Below, one piece after another: positions 15,846-19,413 of a stretch of 19,413 nt of DNA. Position 1 is the stretch's first letter; every line of letters begins with the position of its first letter. The notes beneath the pieces were generated by a model. It searched no databases. It was not told the DNA's origin and saw nothing but the letters and a program-made list of their open reading frames with translations. A program made the translations under genes and the position numbers. Source of the stretch: Pseudomonadota bacterium (GTDB lineage Bacteria; Pseudomonadota; Alphaproteobacteria; Rhizobiales; Devosiaceae); contig JAEYTN010000174.1 of assembly GCA_023433985.1 (NCBI GenBank), positions 1 to 19,413 on the forward strand, in the 5' to 3' direction.

Positions 15846-15872
15846 CGATCCCGGAGCGTGCGTGCTTACACT
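15842..15872 (+). promoter_or_regulatory. Candidate promoter for the CUT2 importer operon
   Basis: TTGACG (15842-15847, five of six matches) and TACACT (15867-15872, four of six) are separated by 19 bases. A palindrome lies at each end of this promoter. Expected transcript start is near 15879, giving a leader of about 130 bases that contains the two hairpins. Confidence 0.45.
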
Positions 15873-15883
15873 AACATGTCAGT
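15870..15883. promoter_or_regulatory. Operator-like palindrome ACTnACATGTnAGT
   Basis: A 14-base inverted repeat, ACTAACATGTCAGT, has twelve of fourteen positions symmetric. It sits directly on the expected transcription start of the CUT2 operon, a classic place for a repressor. The form resembles GntR- or DeoR-type sites, but no such regulator is encoded in the window. Confidence 0.5.
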
Positions 15884-15886
15884 AGA

Positions 15887-15936
15887 GCGCTGGCTGGCGG
15901 GAGGCCGGCCAGCGCACCTCGCGGCGCATCGCGGGG
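15887..15936 (+). other. Two tandem hairpins in the 5' leader of the CUT2 operon
   Basis: The first hairpin (15887-15915) pairs GCGCTGGCTGGC with GCCGGCCAGCGC, a 12-bp stem with one G-U pair and a 5-base loop GGGAG. The second (15917-15936) pairs CCTCGCG with CGCGGGG, seven pairs with one wobble and a 6-base loop. No T-tract follows either, so they are not standard terminators. They could stabilise the message or act as a cis-regulatory RNA. The region is GC-rich, which raises the chance rate for the second. Confidence 0.5.
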
Positions 15937-16008
15937 GACGGAGGGAGGACGACTGTCTGGCTGCCGTCGCGCGGCCGTTCGGGCGTCGATCAAGGATCGG
16001 AGTCGCCC

Positions 16009-17523
16009 ATGACGCAGTCGATCCCGGTGAGCCTGCAGGGGATTTCAAAGTCCTTCGCCGGCATATCCGTATTGAGGGATGTCGACTTCGACGTCCGGGC
16101 CGGCGAGGTGCATGCGTTGCTCGGCGAGAACGGCGCGGGCAAGTCCACCCTGATCAAGATCATCGCCGGCGTGCACGCCCCCGACGGCGGCACGATCCGG
16201 CTGGGCGACCAGAGCCATTCGGCGCTGAGCCCCAAGGAGGCGCGACAGGGCGGCATCGCCACGGTGTACCAGGAACTGCTGCTGTTCCCAGAGCTGACGG
16301 TGGCCGAGAACGTGTTCCTCGGCAACGCTCCGCGCCGCCGGTACGGCACGCTGCATTGGACGCAGATGCGGCGCCGCGCCCGGCAACTGCTCGACGCGCT
16401 CGACAGCCCCGACCTCGATGTCGACGCCAAGGTCGGCACGCTTTCGGTGGCCAATCGCCAGCGGGTGGAGATCGCCAAGGCGTTGAGCCAGGATGCCCGC
16501 GTGCTGATCATGGACGAGCCGACGGCGGCGCTGGCCGATGCCGATATCCAGCGGCTGATTGCGGTGGTGAAGCGGCTGCGCGAGCGCGGCGTCGGCATCA
16601 TCTATGTCAGCCACAAGCTGCCCGAAATCTTCGAGCTGGCCGATCGCGTCACCGTGCTGCGCGACGGGGCGCTGATCGGTACCAAGGATATCGGCGAGGT
16701 CACGGAGCAGTCGCTGGTCGCCATGATGGTCGGCCGCGAGATCGACCACCTGTTCCCGCGCGGCAAGCCGAAGATCGGCGAGGTGCTGCTCCGGGTCGAG
16801 GGGCTGAGCCACGGCCGGCGGGTGCGGGACATTTCGTTCGAGCTCAGGCGCGGCGAGATCCTGGGGCTCGCGGGGCTGGTGGGCGCCGGCCGCACGGAGC
16901 TGGCGCTGACGCTGTTCGGGATCACCCCGGCTACGGCCGGGCGCATCCAGCTCGACGGCAAGGCGGTGACGATCGCGTCGCCCAAGCAGGCCCGCAACCT
17001 CGGCATCGCCTACGTGCCCGAGGACCGGGGACTGCAGGGTCTGGTGCGGCCGATGAGCATTGCGCAGAACAACTCGATGGCGTCGCTGCACAACGTGGCG
17101 CGCGGCATCTTCATCGACGTCGGCGCCGAGCTCAGGCGGGCGGCGGATGCCATCGCCAAGCTGGGCGTGCGAGCGCGCGGGCCGGAACAGATCGTCGGCC
17201 AGCTCTCGGGCGGCAACCAGCAGAAGGTGGTGCTCGGCAAGTGGCTGGAAACGGCGCCGCGCATCCTGATCATGGACGAGCCGACGCGCGGCATCGACGT
17301 GGGCGCCAAGGCCGAGATCCATGCGCTGATGAGCCGGCTGGCCGGCGATGGCATGGCCATCCTGATGATCTCGAGCGAGCTGCCGGAAATCCTGGGGATG
17401 AGCGACCGCATCCTGGTGATGCATGGCGGCCGGCTGACGGCAACGATCGACCGGGCCGACGCCACGGCCGAGACGGTGGGCGCCGCCATGACGCAGGCCT
17501 CGCTGGCGGAGGACGCGGCATGA
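16009..17523 (+). CDS. CUT2-type sugar ABC transporter ATP-binding protein (RbsA/RhaT/LsrA-like)
   Basis: A 504-residue protein with two fused ATPase domains, as in ribose, rhamnose and autoinducer-2 importers. Domain 1 has Walker A GENGAGKST (39-47), a relaxed signature LSVANRQRVEIAKA (145-158) and Walker B VLIMDEPTAAL (165-175). Domain 2 has the degenerate Walker A GLVGAGRTEL, an intact signature LSGGNQQKVVLGKWL and ILIMDEPTRGIDVGAK, so one ATP site is probably impaired, as is usual for this family. The start at ATG 16009 has GGAG six bases upstream. Its stop overlaps the next ATG (ATGA). No binding-protein gene precedes it; one may lie past the right edge. The substrate is unknown. Confidence 0.94.
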   Translation: MTQSIPVSLQGISKSFAGISVLRDVDFDVRAGEVHALLGENGAGKSTLIKIIAGVHAPDGGTIRLGDQSHSALSPKEARQGGIATVYQELLLFPELTVAENVFLGNAPRRRYGTLHWTQMRRRARQLLDALDSPDLDVDAKVGTLSVANRQRVEIAKALSQDARVLIMDEPTAALADADIQRLIAVVKRLRERGVGIIYVSHKLPEIFELADRVTVLRDGALIGTKDIGEVTEQSLVAMMVGREIDHLFPRGKPKIGEVLLRVEGLSHGRRVRDISFELRRGEILGLAGLVGAGRTELALTLFGITPATAGRIQLDGKAVTIASPKQARNLGIAYVPEDRGLQGLVRPMSIAQNNSMASLHNVARGIFIDVGAELRRAADAIAKLGVRARGPEQIVGQLSGGNQQKVVLGKWLETAPRILIMDEPTRGIDVGAKAEIHALMSRLAGDGMAILMISSELPEILGMSDRILVMHGGRLTATIDRADATAETVGAAMTQASLAEDAA

Positions 17524-18518
17524 CGATCGAGGCCGCTGCCCCGCCGTTCCGCCCGCATCGGAGCGCGCTCGCGCGCTTCGTTTCCGGCTACGGCCAGGAG
17601 ATCGTCATCGCCTGCGCCATCCTGGTGCTGTTCGCTGTGGTGTCGTCGATCAACCCGCGCTTCCTCGGCGCCAACAACCTCAACACCATCATCTCGGGCA
17701 ACGCCTATATCGCGGTGGCGGCGATCGGCATGTCGATGATCATCATCACGGGGCATATCGACGTATCAGTGGGAGCGCTGATCGGGGTGCTCGCGACGGT
17801 GTCCGGTACCATCGCGGTTTCGGGCGCCCCGGTGTGGGTGGCGTGGACCGCGCCCATCCTCGTCGGGGTAGCGGTGAACTTCGTCGTCGGGATGCTGGTC
17901 GCCTACGGGCGGATACCGTCGATCGTCGTGACGCTGGGGATGCTGTCGATCCTACGCGGCGGGCTGGTTTCGGTCACCGGCGGCGCGTGGATCAACAACC
18001 TGCCGCCGGAGTTCCTGCTGGCGCAGCAGCGGCTCCTCGGCGTGCCGGTGCCGGTCTGGTTCATGATCGTGCTGACGATCGGCGCCTTCGTGTGGATGCG
18101 CTATTCCGCCTTCGGGCGCTCGCTCTACGCCATCGGCGGCAATGCCGAGGCGGCGCGGGCGGCCGGCATTCCCATCGAGCGCCGCACGGTCCAGGTGTTC
18201 ATGATCCACGGGGCGTTTGCGGGGCTGGCAACGATCCTGTTTGCGACGCAGCTCAAGATCATCCAGTCGACGGTGCCGCCCAACCTCGAGCTGACCATCA
18301 TCACGGCGGCGGTGATCGGGGGCGTGTCGATCCTCGGCGGCACCGGCACGGTGATCGGTTCGACGCTGGCGGCGATCCTGTTCTCGGCCATCGGCTCGGC
18401 GCTGATCTTCATCAACGTCTCGGCCTACTGGCTGCGCGCCGTGATCGGCGTGCTGATCCTCGCCACCGTGCTGGTCGACATGATCCGGCGCAACCGCGAG
18501 CTGCGGGGCGCGCGATGA
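17520..18518 (+). CDS. CUT2-type sugar ABC transporter permease 1 (RbsC-like)
   Basis: A 332-residue inner-membrane permease with eight to ten hydrophobic segments, the first at ~26-44. It shows family marks GHIDVSVGAL (78-87) and the ATPase-contact motif YAIGGNAEAARAAGI (203-217). Both ends overlap neighbours by four bases (ATGA at 17520 and 18515), so the operon is translationally coupled. It pairs with the following second permease. The ATPase-permease-permease order is the one seen in rhamnose (RhaTPQ), AI-2 (LsrACD) and YtfR-YtfT-YjfF importers, so a heterodimeric channel is expected. Confidence 0.93.
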   Translation: MTIEAAAPPFRPHRSALARFVSGYGQEIVIACAILVLFAVVSSINPRFLGANNLNTIISGNAYIAVAAIGMSMIIITGHIDVSVGALIGVLATVSGTIAVSGAPVWVAWTAPILVGVAVNFVVGMLVAYGRIPSIVVTLGMLSILRGGLVSVTGGAWINNLPPEFLLAQQRLLGVPVPVWFMIVLTIGAFVWMRYSAFGRSLYAIGGNAEAARAAGIPIERRTVQVFMIHGAFAGLATILFATQLKIIQSTVPPNLELTIITAAVIGGVSILGGTGTVIGSTLAAILFSAIGSALIFINVSAYWLRAVIGVLILATVLVDMIRRNRELRGAR

Positions 18519-19413
18519 CGCTTTCGAGGCTGATCCGGCACGAGACCGTGCTCGCCGTTTTCGTGGTCGTGGCGCTGGTGGTGCTCGCGGCGCAATCGGA
18601 CAAGTTCTTCACGCTCGACAACCTGCTCAACCAAGGCCGGCTGATGACCGAGGTCGGGCTGATCGCGGTGATCATGACTTTCGTCATCGTCACCGGCGGC
18701 ATCGACCTGTCGGTGGGCTCGATCCTCGGCATGTCGGCGATCCTGCTCGGGGTGCTGTGGAAGAATGTGGGGCTGCCGCTGGAGCTCGCCATCGCCCTGA
18801 CGCTGCTCATCGGCGCGGCTGCGGGGTTCCTCAACGGGCTGATCATCACCCGTTTCCGGGTGCCGCCGCTGATCGCCACGCTGGGCACGCTGGCGCTCTA
18901 TCGCGGCATCGCCGAGGGCGTGTCGGAGGCGCGGTCGGTGCGCGGCTACCCCGACTGGTTCTATGTACTGGGGCAGGGGCAGGTGCTGGGCGTGCCGACG
19001 CAGCTGTGGCTGTTCCTCGTCGTCACCGTTCTCGCTGCGGTCGTGCTGGGCATGACGACCTGGGGGCGGGCTACCTATGCCATCGGCTCCAACGAGACGG
19101 CGGCCCGCTTCTCGGGGCTGCGCGTCGACTGGGTGAAGATGGCGATCTACGCCGCCGCGGGCTGCGCGGCGGCGCTGGCCGCGGTGATCTTCGTTTCGCG
19201 CGTTTCGACGACGCGCTCGGACATGGGTACGGGCATCGAGCTCGACGCCATTACCGCAGTGGTGCTGGGAGGCACGTCGATCTTCGGCGGGCGGGGCACC
19301 ATCGTCGGCACCGTGCTTGGATTGATCCTGATCCAGGCGCTGAAGAACGGCCTGTCGCTGGCCGGAGTGAAAAGCGACGGAACCATCGTGCTGATCGGCG
19401 CCGTGCTGATCCT
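18515..19413 (+). CDS. CUT2-type sugar ABC transporter permease 2 (RbsC-like, 3' truncated)
   Basis: The frame opens at ATG 18515 (overlapping the previous stop, ATGA) and runs to the window edge, giving 299 codons of an expected ~320-330. It begins MTLSRLIRHETVLAVFVVVA and shows TGGIDLSVGSILG (60-72) and YAIGSNETAARFSGL, the standard permease motifs of the family, plus the hydrophobic segment pattern. It is clearly different in sequence from permease 1 and is its likely heterodimer partner. The last visible residues lie in the final membrane segment, so only a short C-terminal tail is missing. Confidence 0.92.
   Translation, partial: MTLSRLIRHETVLAVFVVVALVVLAAQSDKFFTLDNLLNQGRLMTEVGLIAVIMTFVIVTGGIDLSVGSILGMSAILLGVLWKNVGLPLELAIALTLLIGAAAGFLNGLIITRFRVPPLIATLGTLALYRGIAEGVSEARSVRGYPDWFYVLGQGQVLGVPTQLWLFLVVTVLAAVVLGMTTWGRATYAIGSNETAARFSGLRVDWVKMAIYAAAGCAAALAAVIFVSRVSTTRSDMGTGIELDAITAVVLGGTSIFGGRGTIVGTVLGLILIQALKNGLSLAGVKSDGTIVLIGAVLI

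Larger units (their letters stand above)
15671..16008. other. Divergent regulatory region between the GMC/SDR and CUT2 operons
   Basis: These 338 bases contain no convincing gene. They hold candidate promoters in both directions, two palindromes (15836-15845 and 15870-15883) and two tandem hairpins in the + strand leader (15887-15915, 15917-15936). The last bases before 16009 form a ribosome-binding site, with GGAG at 15999-16002. The layout suits joint control of both transcription units by one or more regulators encoded outside the window. Confidence 0.6.

Noticed and set aside
15858..17519. Upstream extension of the first CUT2 permease frame through the leader and ATPase gene
   Set aside because: The real permease begins at ATG 17520, overlapping the ATPase stop. 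Upstream residues are an Arg/Ala/Gly-rich shadow of the ATPase.

Overview
The window is GC-rich and densely coded, with ATGA/GTGA stop-start overlaps and one to twenty base gaps between genes. It carries three ABC-importer gene sets of the kind abundant in soil Alphaproteobacteria. A Hyphomicrobiales (for example Devosia-like) chromosome or large replicon is my best inference. No RNA gene, insertion sequence, integrase or CRISPR array is visible, so this looks like metabolic accessory DNA and not a mobile island.

Region 1 (1-13253) appears to be one catabolic locus built as two converging arms. The + arm holds the end of a solute-binding protein, then a SIS-domain sugar isomerase/deglycase-like protein, a YjbQ-family protein, a PfkB-like kinase, a nucleoside hydrolase family protein, a three-domain ADP-ribosylglycohydrolase (ARH) family protein and a nucleoside phosphorylase. 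The - arm, read from its promoter near 13100, holds two CUT1 (MalF/MalG-type) permeases, a second three-domain ARH-family protein, a MalK/UgpC-type ATPase and a LacI-family repressor. The arms meet tail to tail at 7067-7087. The CUT1 importer is therefore split: binding protein on one arm, membrane and ATPase parts on the other, with an ARH paralogue on each.

My hypothesis is that the importer brings in an N- or O-ribosyl (or other glycosyl) conjugate. Intracellular ARH-family, nucleoside hydrolase-like and phosphorylase enzymes would cleave it, and the PfkB/SIS proteins would handle the released sugar. Several of these enzymes lack canonical family residues: Asn for the PfkB catalytic Asp, Ile for the nucleoside hydrolase His, and Asp/Cys for ARH metal-site Thr residues. 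The true substrate may therefore not be the textbook one. A LacI-type operator (AAACGTTT core) lies inside the promoter of the - arm, so the locus probably regulates itself.

Region 2 (13254-15670, - strand) is a two-gene unit, a GMC oxidoreductase followed by an SDR dehydrogenase, suited to stepwise oxidation of an alcohol or sugar.

Region 3 (16009 to the right edge, + strand) diverges from it and encodes a CUT2 (ribose/rhamnose/AI-2-type) importer: a double-ATPase protein and two permeases, the second cut by the window edge. Its binding protein is not in the window. The 338-base divergent region holds candidate promoters for both directions, two palindromes and two strong tandem hairpins in the leader of the importer operon.
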